A stretch of 64,000 nucleotides of DNA. It comes from Bacteroidales bacterium. Its GTDB lineage: Bacteria; Bacteroidota; Bacteroidia; Bacteroidales; UBA7332. The notes below the pieces were generated by a model that worked only from the letters and a program-made list of their open reading frames with translations, was not told where the DNA came from and made no database searches. Below are positions 35,995-45,143 of the stretch, piece after piece (within the stretch, counting starts at the first letter, position 1; each line of letters begins with the position of its first letter). The DNA lies in NCBI GenBank assembly GCA_028687995.1, contig JAQTZA010000001.1:310001-374000 (forward strand), given 5' to 3'. The position numbers and the translations under genes were made by a program.

Positions 35995-36441
35995 CTACGG
36001 CTTCATATCCATGACGACTGAGGATACATTTCCAAAGTTTGATATTAAAACTGTAACAATCTTTTTCCTCCAAACCCATATTTGAAGACCCAAAACATCA
36101 AAATCATAAACCTTCTGATTTTGGCCTCTCTCATTCACAATTATATATATATTCTCAAACTTATCTGGTCTAATATTATATTTAGCGCAAAACTCTTCAA
36201 ATGGCATTTTTATTATATTGCAATTATTCCAATAACAGTTGAAATTACAACTAATTGTCTCAATTATATTTTCTTCTGTCCAAATAATTACGTTCAATGT
36301 GTAGAAATTATAACTTTTATATGAAAAACAAATATTCTCACGTGTTTCTACATCATGCGGTAGATTAATATAACTTTCTATATTATCTCCAATTTTAAAG
36401 AATCCCAATGATTTATTTGGGATTAATTCTAATTTTTCCAT
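35995..36441 (-). CDS. Candidate immunity protein of the main Rhs toxin
   Basis: A 148 aa cytoplasmic protein, starting 12 bases after the stop of the Rhs gene at 36454, the standard place for a cognate immunity gene. It has a mixed fold (LIPNKSLGFFKIGDNIESYI, then beta-rich with NCYWNNCNIIK); no family recognised. Its last codons (VVMDMKP) lie on the 18-base tail shared with 30598 and 33145 but in another frame, suggesting that the gene was joined to a pre-existing downstream sequence. Confidence 0.62.
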   Translation of the reverse strand: MEKLELIPNKSLGFFKIGDNIESYINLPHDVETRENICFSYKSYNFYTLNVIIWTEENIIETISCNFNCYWNNCNIIKMPFEEFCAKYNIRPDKFENIYIIVNERGQNQKVYDFDVLGLQIWVWRKKIVTVLISNFGNVSSVVMDMKP

Positions 36442-36453
36442 ATCGTTTATCTT

Positions 36454-39400
36454 TTATCTTTTATTTCCTCTACTATGCTCCTCTCCTTTCTCATTCTTTG
36501 CTGCGTTTTCCTCAATGTTCTTTATTTTTTGTTTTATTTTTTTCTTTTCAGTTCCGGTTGCACCTTGAAGCTGAGCTTCTAAATCTTGAAGTTGTTTTTC
36601 TACCTTCGTTTTGGTTCGTCCTCTATCTCCATGTCTTTCATTTTTACCACTGTCAGTAGCATTATTTAATACTCTTTCACGTGAATCAGTATCACCAGTT
36701 AACGTAACCGCAAGTATTGCTAAAGCGCCAGTAATAACTGCGGTTGCTCCAACCTCTATAACGATTTCAATATCTCTTACCGCTTCTCCAATAGTTAAAG
36801 CCACAGGGATTACTGCACTCGCTTTATTTTCAGCTTTATTATCACCAGCTTTTGATGACGATCTATTTTTGCCTGAGCTGCTATCATAAGTAATAGTTGG
36901 CGATGTAGTAGGTTTTTCTTCCTGATAATCAAATGTATGATTTCTATAATATTGATCTAAATTTGCTTGAAAAGGAGATTCTAGACCCTCATTTTGAAAT
37001 GAGAAATCAAAGATATCTTTTGAACTAGTAGAAAACAGACCATCAGGATCAATTCTATTCACCGGATTATTACCACAAAAAGCATACGGACTGGTCGAAT
37101 AATCCTTTTCTGCCGAAGGGTCAAACGCATCAAATCGCATCTTTGCGTGATGTAATGTTCTCCAACCTAGGTCAGAGACATCATACCCGTGCATCTCAAT
37201 AAACTCCTTGCCGTTGTACTTGCGGTTTTGCACCGAGGTACCTAAGCCTGCATCCCAAGGGAGACCACTTGCATAATATTGTGTGCGCTGCACCGTGGTA
37301 TTGGTTATTGCATCCCATACCTCACGATTATCTCCGGTATGATCTTTGCGATAATACAAATAATGATTGGAATACGCTGTACCAGATGGGCTATAATATC
37401 CTTCTGCATTGCCTACACGGCTCAAATCGTGCTGATAGGGCGAACTCCCATAGGTCGTGTACTCAAAATTATCGATATAGTCTGTTCCGGTTTCATCTAT
37501 CACATCCCACGTCCATGCCCAATTGCCAACGCTTCCCGGTGTCATCGGATTTGATAAGGGAACTTCCATCGTAAAGTAATCTGTCTTCAACTTCCGCCCG
37601 CTGGCGTCATACTTATTCGTAATCTGATTCCCGTTCTTAAACTGAATCGTGTCTGGCAAATTTAAGATATTATACCGGATTGTCACAATATCGCGGTCTA
37701 AATCCATCGTCATATTGCCATTTTTGTCGTAGGCAAAGTCGTTGGTGATTAGATTTTTATTGTTATACTCTTTGGTGGCGTATTGGTTTTGTGACCCAGC
37801 ATAGTCGGTCACAGCCATCATCTGGTTGCCGCTGTAAGCTATCAGGCTGCTGTTGTAGTTCCCCAAATTGTCTATCAGCGTAGTTCCCTTTTTGCGTTGC
37901 AGGGTCATTATATTGCCCATCTTGTCGAAAGTAAAGGCTTCGTTGTAGCCCAAGTTGAAGAACGAAGAGCCTGCGAGCTGATAGCCATCGGCATTGGTCA
38001 GACGGTTTAGTTGATCGTAAACGTAGGTATAAGCTCGCCTCGACGTACCATACGTCCAGGTGGAGTAAGCTATGTTGCCGTTGTAGCACGGGGTGGCTTT
38101 GGTGGTGGCGAACCCATTATAAAACAACTCCTCTTTGAATGCTCCACTCTGGAGCAATGTAGGCCAATTACGAATATTATAAGTATATCTTACAGTATCA
38201 GCATTGGTGTGTCGATAGTTATATTGCAACCTGCCGAGTTCGTCGTAACTCATATTGGAAAGCACGACCGGAGTTTGGCTGTTGTATTTATAGGTGGTTA
38301 TTTTTTGTCGCTCGGCATTGTCGTAAGTGTAGGTATAGAGCTCAGGTACGGGTGTAGTGCCGGCTATATTGTGGTTCTTGAGGGTTTGCAGCACCTTACC
38401 TGTGAAGCTGTAGTGATTGTACACCACATCGAAGCCACCCAAATGATTCGACGAGTGGGATTGCACCACTCGCCCACGGTCGTCGTAGTAGAGTGCCGTA
38501 GCGGTGTAGTTGGTGCTTGTATTGTCGAGGATATAGGTGCGCGATCCGGTCATCAGTCCTTTGGTGTTGGTGTATTGCGGGTCAAAACCCAGAGGAGGGG
38601 TAGAATAAATCAATTTCGTTGTGTCGATAGTCGTTTGCTGTTTACGAAAGAAATAGTTATCGTAGTAGTTAACGGTCAGCGGTTGCACGGGCGTGATGCT
38701 GCCTGTGCAGGTATAACCTGTATTGTAGAACCCTATGCTGCCATCGTATGTTTCGGTAATCAATTGTGTTTTGTAGTCCGTGCCCAAAGCAGTGAGGGTT
38801 TTAGTACTGTCGATGTACGTAATACCGGTGTAGAGCACCCTACCGAATACATCGTATTTGGTTACACTCCACTGCTTTTTATTGGTCTGTTTCTTTCGGC
38901 GTTGGTTGCCGTCTTGCGAAAGCACCATTCTATCGGCTTTGTCATACACCATCCAGATAGGGTCGCAACCGGGCAGTCGCTTCATTATGCTATTCCCGCG
39001 TTCGTCGTATTGGTAGAGGTAGCCATACCATACCAAAGCATTATTATTGTCTTCTATCACACCATCAGAGGTGAGCCGATCGGCAGCCTCAGGTGGAATC
39101 ACGTAGCGCAAGCGACCGAAGTCGTCGTTCACATAGTAGGTGCGCACATCGGTGCTGTTTTGCTTCATCACTACTTGCCCCAGTTTGTCTTTGTATTCGG
39201 TGGTGGGTTTGCCGTCTTCGTCGGTCACCACGGTTTTGTATAGCGTGGCGATGGTATAATAGCCTGCCCGTTGCAGCTTATTGCTACTGTTCACATAGTA
39301 GTAAGCTACTTCGTTGGCTATATTGGTCTGGTAGGCAGTGGCTACCTTCTTACTGTTAGCATACCACGCTGTCCCTGCACCGTATTGTCCCGTCACCCGA

Positions 39401-39783
39401 TTGAGGGGCGATGGTTCGTATTCGGTAAGGGTGTAAGGTTTTTCGGCACTGGTATATTGTGTATTTTTCAGCCCGAAGAAAGCCGTGGTATCAACATAAG
39501 TACCCGTTGCCCCAGTTGCCGGAACAGGCAGCCACGTTTTGTAGTCTCGTCCGAGACCGTCGTATTGGATCATACTCACCAAATCTTTCCCTTGCGAAGT
39601 GATTCCTTTTTGTATTGTCTCTACTGGGCGTCCGAGGCCGTCGAAGTATTGAATCTGATCGATAAAAGTACTCGCATCATCTTTGGTATAAGTGCGAGTA
39701 AGGATGTAGTTTTGGTCTGTGCTTTGTGCCCATACTCCGAGAGTCACAAGCAGAAGCAGAAGGATATTATATATACGTTTCAT
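36454..39783 (-). CDS. Rhs/YD-repeat polymorphic toxin (DUF6443 N-terminus)
   Basis: A 1109 aa exported protein: Sec signal (ILLLLLVTLGVWAQ), DUF6443-type N-terminus (YFDGLGRPVETIQKGIT), many YD repeats with the typical YDGLGR/YDELGRLQY forms, the Rhs core end with NGKEFIEMHGYD and CGNNPVNRIDPDG, then a tip of about 195 residues. The tip has a hydrophobic segment (GATAVITGALAILAVTLTG) and a highly charged end (NERHGDRGRTKTKVEK ... EKGEEHSRG) that is probably the toxin; the family is unknown to me. The N-terminal two thirds are GC-rich and the tip AT-rich, the normal sign of tip replacement. Its partner at 35995 is a likely immunity gene. Confidence 0.88.
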   Translation of the reverse strand: MKRIYNILLLLLVTLGVWAQSTDQNYILTRTYTKDDASTFIDQIQYFDGLGRPVETIQKGITSQGKDLVSMIQYDGLGRDYKTWLPVPATGATGTYVDTTAFFGLKNTQYTSAEKPYTLTEYEPSPLNRVTGQYGAGTAWYANSKKVATAYQTNIANEVAYYYVNSSNKLQRAGYYTIATLYKTVVTDEDGKPTTEYKDKLGQVVMKQNSTDVRTYYVNDDFGRLRYVIPPEAADRLTSDGVIEDNNNALVWYGYLYQYDERGNSIMKRLPGCDPIWMVYDKADRMVLSQDGNQRRKKQTNKKQWSVTKYDVFGRVLYTGITYIDSTKTLTALGTDYKTQLITETYDGSIGFYNTGYTCTGSITPVQPLTVNYYDNYFFRKQQTTIDTTKLIYSTPPLGFDPQYTNTKGLMTGSRTYILDNTSTNYTATALYYDDRGRVVQSHSSNHLGGFDVVYNHYSFTGKVLQTLKNHNIAGTTPVPELYTYTYDNAERQKITTYKYNSQTPVVLSNMSYDELGRLQYNYRHTNADTVRYTYNIRNWPTLLQSGAFKEELFYNGFATTKATPCYNGNIAYSTWTYGTSRRAYTYVYDQLNRLTNADGYQLAGSSFFNLGYNEAFTFDKMGNIMTLQRKKGTTLIDNLGNYNSSLIAYSGNQMMAVTDYAGSQNQYATKEYNNKNLITNDFAYDKNGNMTMDLDRDIVTIRYNILNLPDTIQFKNGNQITNKYDASGRKLKTDYFTMEVPLSNPMTPGSVGNWAWTWDVIDETGTDYIDNFEYTTYGSSPYQHDLSRVGNAEGYYSPSGTAYSNHYLYYRKDHTGDNREVWDAITNTTVQRTQYYASGLPWDAGLGTSVQNRKYNGKEFIEMHGYDVSDLGWRTLHHAKMRFDAFDPSAEKDYSTSPYAFCGNNPVNRIDPDGLFSTSSKDIFDFSFQNEGLESPFQANLDQYYRNHTFDYQEEKPTTSPTITYDSSSGKNRSSSKAGDNKAENKASAVIPVALTIGEAVRDIEIVIEVGATAVITGALAILAVTLTGDTDSRERVLNNATDSGKNERHGDRGRTKTKVEKQLQDLEAQLQGATGTEKKKIKQKIKNIEENAAKNEKGEEHSRGNKR

Positions 39784-39837
39784 ACGCTTTGTTTTTTTTC
39801 GTTATTGATCCTCATCTTTGTCATATACTATAGATTA

Positions 39838-42800
39838 TTAGTGATTATAGTTATAATCAATTTTTTGGAGAAGTTTTAAATTATTATCTTTTTTCGTAAC
39901 CAGTCTTCCATAGATATCATACTCATAATAGGTTGTAATTCCTCTTGAATTTGTACTAGAAGTTATTCCCAAAAGCGGATTATATGTAAAAGTTTCCACT
40001 AGTGCATTCGGCGGTAGATTTAACCTTAAGGTTTGATTAAAAGTACTCCAATTGTTTCTTTGAGCTGAAGTAGTCAAGTTTCCAACAGAATTAATCATGA
40101 AACTTTGTATATTAGATTGAATAGAGTTTACCGTATTTTTCAAAGTAATATAATCTACATTTTGAACTTTAATGATTGGTTGAGTTTCATTGTAAGACCA
40201 AATAAACGATGTTTTTAGGCCCGAATCGTCCGAAAATTGAGACAATTTTTTATCATATTCATAACTTAAAGTATGAGTGAAATTTAATCCACTTGGAGCA
40301 ATCTCCTTCTTGAATAAAGAGAAAAGAGGAATTTGTTCATTATTGTTAAATATGTTTGTAAAAAACCGACTTACTTGAATAGTATTTTTCTCCTTATAAG
40401 TAGTTTTAAGGTCTATTTTAATCTCTTTTTCTATCAAGGGAGATAATATGTTATATTGTTTCATGCTGTAGCAGTCTGTATTGTTAGCAGCCAAATCGTA
40501 TGGGTATTTATTCAGTGTTAATGATTGTCTTCCATCGCTATTTATCATTGAATCCTTTATTATTTGACCTATCTGATTATACTTATAATAGTGCTCCTCT
40601 ACAATATTATTTGGATTTACTATTGTATATTTTTCAAGTTGAATTATATGTGTTGGTATGGTATATAAGCACCCTTCACCATACGCATTACCCAGACGCG
40701 CAGGTTCTAACATATCGCAATCATTGGGAAGATCGGTGAAAGGATTATACATTTTGTGATTAATGTAAACTGATCCAAAGATCATACTACCATATGGATT
40801 TTTTATATATGAATATTCATATAGCACTTTATGTAGCAACGAATTATTGATATCATAATCTATTTTTTCCCTAGTTTTCCCATTCAACGGTTGATCCCAT
40901 AGAGGAGCTCCCAAAGCGTAGTCGTTCATGTGATATACATCGGTTACTTGATTATGAAAGTTGTAAACCGTTTTACCTTGTGGGTACGAACTCCCTCCAT
41001 TAAACCAATTAGAATCGCCTTCCTTATGTATTGTTACAGAGTTATACCCAACCGTTGAACCTACAGAATAACTGTTTTCTGGATATTTATTTGAAGAAAC
41101 AATTTCATAATCATCATGGAATACAAACACATATGTTGTGCAAGTTGGTTGTCCAATAAATCCATTAATGAAATGATTATTGTATAATATATGATGGAAT
41201 TTTAGTGGAGTCATTAATTTGCCAGTAGTCGATCCTGTTAAATCATTTCCTTCATCATAATCATATTTATATATCAGGCTTGGTGTTATGGCTTTATTGT
41301 CAAATAATAATTCACGTTTTACACGCAAACCACCTCCATAGCTATATTTAAAACTAGTGGGGAAAAGGGTATTGAATGCAATTTTGGAATAAGTAGAGAT
41401 GTGTTTTGAACTGGCAAAATCTTGAGGTCCTAAATTATCATTTATATGAACACTTATAGAATAGTTTTCGGATGATGGTTCTAGTTCCGTTTCAAAATCA
41501 ATATCTAATATATTTTGATTATATTGTCCAGAAAGATCCCATCGCTTTATTAAGGTGGTGAATCTTCGTAGTTCAATATAAGCATCTTGTATGTCGGCAT
41601 ATGTGCCTACTCCGCGATTGATTTGACCAACGATTTTGACACGAGTTGGCTGATTTATGTAAAACTGATAACTGGTTTGATCGTTTAAACTATTTTGATC
41701 GTTTACTCTCACAGCATTTGTCATATCAAACTCTATTTTTTTTAGTTGTTCTGTTGATAAATGTCTCTCATTATTAAATGTATTGGGTTCATACTCAATA
41801 ACTCTAATACCTCCAGTTGGGTATGTAATTTTGTTAAGCAATCCTGCCTTCGAAAATATTTGGCTGGGGGCGCGATTTGCACCTATTGAATATTCTGGTA
41901 CAGGAAAGTCAGCAAAATTAACGCCTACATTTTTTAAGTTGGGGATAATAGTATTATTTGTAATTTCACCATTGTAATAACCCCAATAATCGATTGCATA
42001 AGAGGTTTTCACTGGCAGACCTGATTCATATTCAAAACTATAAGCAGGCAGACCAACCTCACCTAACGATTTCAATATTAATCTTTTGGATTGTTTATTA
42101 ATATTGAAATCAACATCATTATTGATATAATATGTGCCATTGAGTGGAGATGTATTGTAGTTATATTTAAATTCAAAATTCTTTTTTTCCCCAGTTTCAC
42201 TATTTTCAATTTCTATTGATTGTAATTTTCTTTCATTCGGTAAATCTTCCCGTCGTTCAATAGCAAAGTCGTTAACATTGAATCTAACTATAAAATTTGG
42301 TGTCCGTATTTGGTCTATTGTTGCAATTTCGTAAGTCGACTTTATCATTTTCGGAGAATATCCATTTATAATAGACTCTCGTCCCCGATACATTGAAGCT
42401 GTTAGAAAATCGAATCTCTTACTAGCATCCGTGCGATAGCTCAATATGACAGGCATTCCGTCGTGGGTTAATATTTGTGTAAGATGAGAATTCCTAGATG
42501 TCATAATATATGGATTCGTTTCATTAGAAATAGTGGTACTTTTTGTAAACAAAAATATGTTTCCATCTGGATCTGTTGCTTTCCAATCAATTCCATTACT
42601 CATTTTTTCAAATTTAATGTTGCAACCCTCATCTAATGGATGAACCTTTTGATCAGCCGGATCTATATAAAATTTTCCACTGTAATTCAAAAAATTGTAG
42701 TAATAAGTGTCTGGTCTTAGATTTCCATTTTCTGCTAAATTTGGAATGCTACTTTGTAGATTGAGTGTAAAACATAAACCACCAGGAGGTGTACCTGGAT

Positions 42801-43296
42801 TAGCTAGTGAAACAGAGTTAGTCGTTGCGTAATAATCTAATATTGAGGTTTGACTTTTTAGATAATTTGCTACGGTATTCCAGTAATCTGTATTTACATC
42901 AAGCTTTCCTTCAACGATCTGAGTTATCATTCCTCCAACATTTAAATTCCAACCCAACCCAACCCAACTTGCTTCTTCATTAACTTTTACGCCAGTCGTG
43001 TTATATCGCATAGATATTGGTATTTTTACGCTCCCATCTTCAATGGTATAGATTGGTATAGATATATCAATACTTCCGTTAAAAAGATTCACTTGATTAT
43101 CAATAAATTTCATAAATGATGAAGCATCAGGTGTTTTTATTATAGGTAAATCATACGATATTGTACGATTATTGAGTTGTTGAGCATCTATATCATTTAT
43201 AATAATCAGATTTACTATAATAGAGACAAGTAATAGTATGTAGAAATTGCATATACTGCTATTGCAGACAAAAACTTGAACTTTACGCTTTTTCAT
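39838..43296 (-). CDS. Large exported YD-repeat/Rhs-like protein
   Basis: A 1152 aa protein with an N-terminal hydrophobic anchor or signal, then IKTPDASSFMKFIDNQVNLFNGSIDISIPIYTI, the opening of the Bacteroidota RHS-repeat group that begins with SpvB/TcB-like beta sequence (YNTTGVKVNEEASWVGLGWNL). YD motifs are concentrated at the C-terminus (YYEYDIYGRLVTKKD), where it ends without a toxin tip. AT-rich, unlike its neighbours on both sides. It is 54 bases upstream of the DUF6443 Rhs gene. Possible roles are a carrier or shell partner for the toxin. Confidence 0.82.
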   Translation of the reverse strand: MKKRKVQVFVCNSSICNFYILLLVSIIVNLIIINDIDAQQLNNRTISYDLPIIKTPDASSFMKFIDNQVNLFNGSIDISIPIYTIEDGSVKIPISMRYNTTGVKVNEEASWVGLGWNLNVGGMITQIVEGKLDVNTDYWNTVANYLKSQTSILDYYATTNSVSLANPGTPPGGLCFTLNLQSSIPNLAENGNLRPDTYYYNFLNYSGKFYIDPADQKVHPLDEGCNIKFEKMSNGIDWKATDPDGNIFLFTKSTTISNETNPYIMTSRNSHLTQILTHDGMPVILSYRTDASKRFDFLTASMYRGRESIINGYSPKMIKSTYEIATIDQIRTPNFIVRFNVNDFAIERREDLPNERKLQSIEIENSETGEKKNFEFKYNYNTSPLNGTYYINNDVDFNINKQSKRLILKSLGEVGLPAYSFEYESGLPVKTSYAIDYWGYYNGEITNNTIIPNLKNVGVNFADFPVPEYSIGANRAPSQIFSKAGLLNKITYPTGGIRVIEYEPNTFNNERHLSTEQLKKIEFDMTNAVRVNDQNSLNDQTSYQFYINQPTRVKIVGQINRGVGTYADIQDAYIELRRFTTLIKRWDLSGQYNQNILDIDFETELEPSSENYSISVHINDNLGPQDFASSKHISTYSKIAFNTLFPTSFKYSYGGGLRVKRELLFDNKAITPSLIYKYDYDEGNDLTGSTTGKLMTPLKFHHILYNNHFINGFIGQPTCTTYVFVFHDDYEIVSSNKYPENSYSVGSTVGYNSVTIHKEGDSNWFNGGSSYPQGKTVYNFHNQVTDVYHMNDYALGAPLWDQPLNGKTREKIDYDINNSLLHKVLYEYSYIKNPYGSMIFGSVYINHKMYNPFTDLPNDCDMLEPARLGNAYGEGCLYTIPTHIIQLEKYTIVNPNNIVEEHYYKYNQIGQIIKDSMINSDGRQSLTLNKYPYDLAANNTDCYSMKQYNILSPLIEKEIKIDLKTTYKEKNTIQVSRFFTNIFNNNEQIPLFSLFKKEIAPSGLNFTHTLSYEYDKKLSQFSDDSGLKTSFIWSYNETQPIIKVQNVDYITLKNTVNSIQSNIQSFMINSVGNLTTSAQRNNWSTFNQTLRLNLPPNALVETFTYNPLLGITSSTNSRGITTYYEYDIYGRLVTKKDNNLKLLQKIDYNYNH

Positions 43297-43348
43297 GATA
43301 TTAGGGAATTATATTCTAAATTTATACTCTGGGTTTTCTTCATCAATT

Positions 43349-44398
43349 TTATTTCTTCATCACACCTCTTCTCAACAACATATCGTCCACATGCACGTAG
43401 ATCAGGTATGCGCCGTGGTTGAGAGATCCCATCGGCACGATTGTGCGGTGTTCGCCCGCTTCGAGGGCTTCGGGGGAAGTGGAGCTAAACTGAACGCCCA
43501 TGCTGTTGTGCACCGAAAACCAGATGTTGGCTTGGCGGGTCAGCTTGTATTTGATCACGAGGTTGCTCACCACCGGATTGGGGTAGAGCGTTGCCTCGGT
43601 GAAGACGCCTGCTGCCCCTTCGTCTTCGTATAGACTATCTAAGGGAATTGGCTCTGTCTCGATTTGCGAAACTTGCTTTTCGGGAGGATAATAGAAGGAG
43701 GTAGTAAAGAGGGTAGTGTCGCTGCTGTTCCCCTTTTTGTTGATGGTGGTGCGAATGCTTTCGAACACCGGATAGCGGATGCCGGCGGCGTACCACGAAT
43801 AGGTATCGAGGGTCATCTCTACACTGTCTTTGCCCGTCTGGGTATAGTGGCGCAGGGTATGCACCCGAAGGGCTTTCTTCACTGTTTCGTTTTGTGGTAA
43901 ACGTAACTCGCCCGAGGCATCGGCTTCCACACGGGTAGTGCCTTTCACGTTCAACGCCATGAAGTGACCGTATTGTCCCACTCCTTCGAAATCGCTTCGC
44001 AGGGTATCGCCATAGGCAAAGGGAAAGCGCATACGCAATTCGGGACGAGTATATTCCATCGTGGTCGTGTTGTTTTCGTACCCTACGCCCCACACACTGT
44101 CGGCTTGCTGACGGTAGTAGTAGCGGGTGTTGTGCTCCATGCCACAGAGGCGGAGCATATCGGTGGAGTCGGGAATGAAGTAGTCGAGGGTATATGCCTC
44201 GTTGATGGGCTGCACGGTGCTAAAGTCCCACACCTTACCCAGTCCCGCCGTGCCGGGTTCTTTGTATTCTACTTGTTGTTTGGTGATCTGATCGGCTGCC
44301 CGATAGGCATTGCGCGATGCGGATAGTGCATGAAAGTTTGTGGCTTGCAGGCTAAAACTGGTCGTGCATAAGGTGATAAAGAGAAAGATGTGTTTCAT
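43349..44398 (-). CDS. T9SS type A sorting-domain protein
   Basis: A 349 aa exported protein (signal MKHIFLFITLCTTSFSLQA from the ATG at 44398; the track start at 44476 would translate the 8-bp tandem repeats). The C-terminal 80 residues are a clear type A sorting domain: ATLYPNPVVSNLVIKY, SVHNSMGVQF and GAYLIYVHVDDMLLRRGVMKK. The body is beta-rich with no named domain. It is GC-rich compared with its neighbours and lies between an FN3 gene and the Rhs genes, likely the same operon. Confidence 0.85.
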   Translation of the reverse strand: MKHIFLFITLCTTSFSLQATNFHALSASRNAYRAADQITKQQVEYKEPGTAGLGKVWDFSTVQPINEAYTLDYFIPDSTDMLRLCGMEHNTRYYYRQQADSVWGVGYENNTTTMEYTRPELRMRFPFAYGDTLRSDFEGVGQYGHFMALNVKGTTRVEADASGELRLPQNETVKKALRVHTLRHYTQTGKDSVEMTLDTYSWYAAGIRYPVFESIRTTINKKGNSSDTTLFTTSFYYPPEKQVSQIETEPIPLDSLYEDEGAAGVFTEATLYPNPVVSNLVIKYKLTRQANIWFSVHNSMGVQFSSTSPEALEAGEHRTIVPMGSLNHGAYLIYVHVDDMLLRRGVMKK

Positions 44399-44412
44399 AT
44401 AAGTGTTATTAA

Positions 44413-44519
44413 TTGAGTAATTGAGTAATTGAGTAACTGAGTAACTGAGTAACTGAGTAACTGAGTAACTGGACACCAGCCCAATTCAATTACTCAATTA
44501 CTCAGTTAATCAGTTAATG
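44413..44519. repeat. 8-bp tandem repeat (YTGAGTAA x7) with inverted copies
   Basis: Seven perfect-length units, three TTGAGTAA then four CTGAGTAA (44413-44468), are followed after 20 bases by three or four inverted units (TTACTCAA, TTACTCAG, TTAATCAG). The two arms can form a long hairpin between two genes. Confidence 0.85.
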
Positions 44520-44527
44520 TATTTGTT

Positions 44528-45136
44528 TTAGCTCACCACTTTCAGCACCGGAGCGGTGTAGTCGGTAGTGCCGTCGGGTGTGATGGCTGCCACTCGGAAG
44601 TAGTACTTCGAAGCAACCGTCAGGCCTGCGATGTCGAAGGTGGCTTGCGTGCTGGTACCTGCCTGCATCCATCCGGTTTCGGTGTCGGGGATAGCATCTT
44701 TGGCATATTGCCAAAGGTATGCGCCTGCCTTCTCTACTGCTTTGGCGATGAGTTTCACGCTGCCAGAGTTCGCTCCCTCGGTGACGGCTAATACAGCTTT
44801 CGATGCAGTGGCAGGTTGCTTGGTCAGCTGAAATCCTGAACTAAGGATTTTGACTTCGTCGCCTGCACTGATACGCTCTACATAGGCTGCCAAGATGCGG
44901 AAAATACGATCTACCTCCTCTTCGTCGGCATTGCGAGCGGCAATGGCGGTGTGGCTGCCGTCGCGGGCGGCCAGTTCCGAAGCCTCCAGCTTATCTACCC
45001 CAGCTTTGGCATTTGTCAATGGTTCATCGGGCGATGGGAAAAAGGGATTGTCGGTTAAATCGTTGACCACATTCCGACAAAAAGGAATCTTGGTAGGAAC
45101 AGATAATCGGATAAAACTCAATGATACTTTCTTCAT
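44528..45136 (-). CDS. Fibronectin type III domain protein
   Basis: A 202 aa protein without a clear signal peptide. The first half is helical (DEEEVDRIFRILAAYVERI); the second half is one FN3 domain (about residues 115-202) with KLIAKAVEKAGAYLWQYAKD and LTVASKYYFRVAAITPDG, the classic FN3 strands F and G. GC-rich like the T9SS gene next to it. Small FN3 proteins like this occur upstream of Rhs genes in related bacteria as I recall; the role may be structural. Confidence 0.78.
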   Translation of the reverse strand: MKKVSLSFIRLSVPTKIPFCRNVVNDLTDNPFFPSPDEPLTNAKAGVDKLEASELAARDGSHTAIAARNADEEEVDRIFRILAAYVERISAGDEVKILSSGFQLTKQPATASKAVLAVTEGANSGSVKLIAKAVEKAGAYLWQYAKDAIPDTETGWMQAGTSTQATFDIAGLTVASKYYFRVAAITPDGTTDYTAPVLKVVS

Positions 45137-45143
45137 ACTGAAT

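Noticed and set aside
38011-39243. 410 aa plus-strand ORF
   Set aside because: It is antisense to the YD-repeat Rhs gene, in GC-rich repetitive sequence where the opposite frame stays open by chance; composition is Val/Gly/His-rich with no domain.
43295-44326. Several plus-strand ORFs (112, 78 and 120 aa)
   Set aside because: Antisense to the T9SS-sorted protein in GC-rich DNA; no signal or domain.
44399-44476. N-terminal 26 residues of the T9SS-sorted ORF
   Set aside because: They translate the 8-bp tandem repeat and would precede, and spoil, a good signal peptide.
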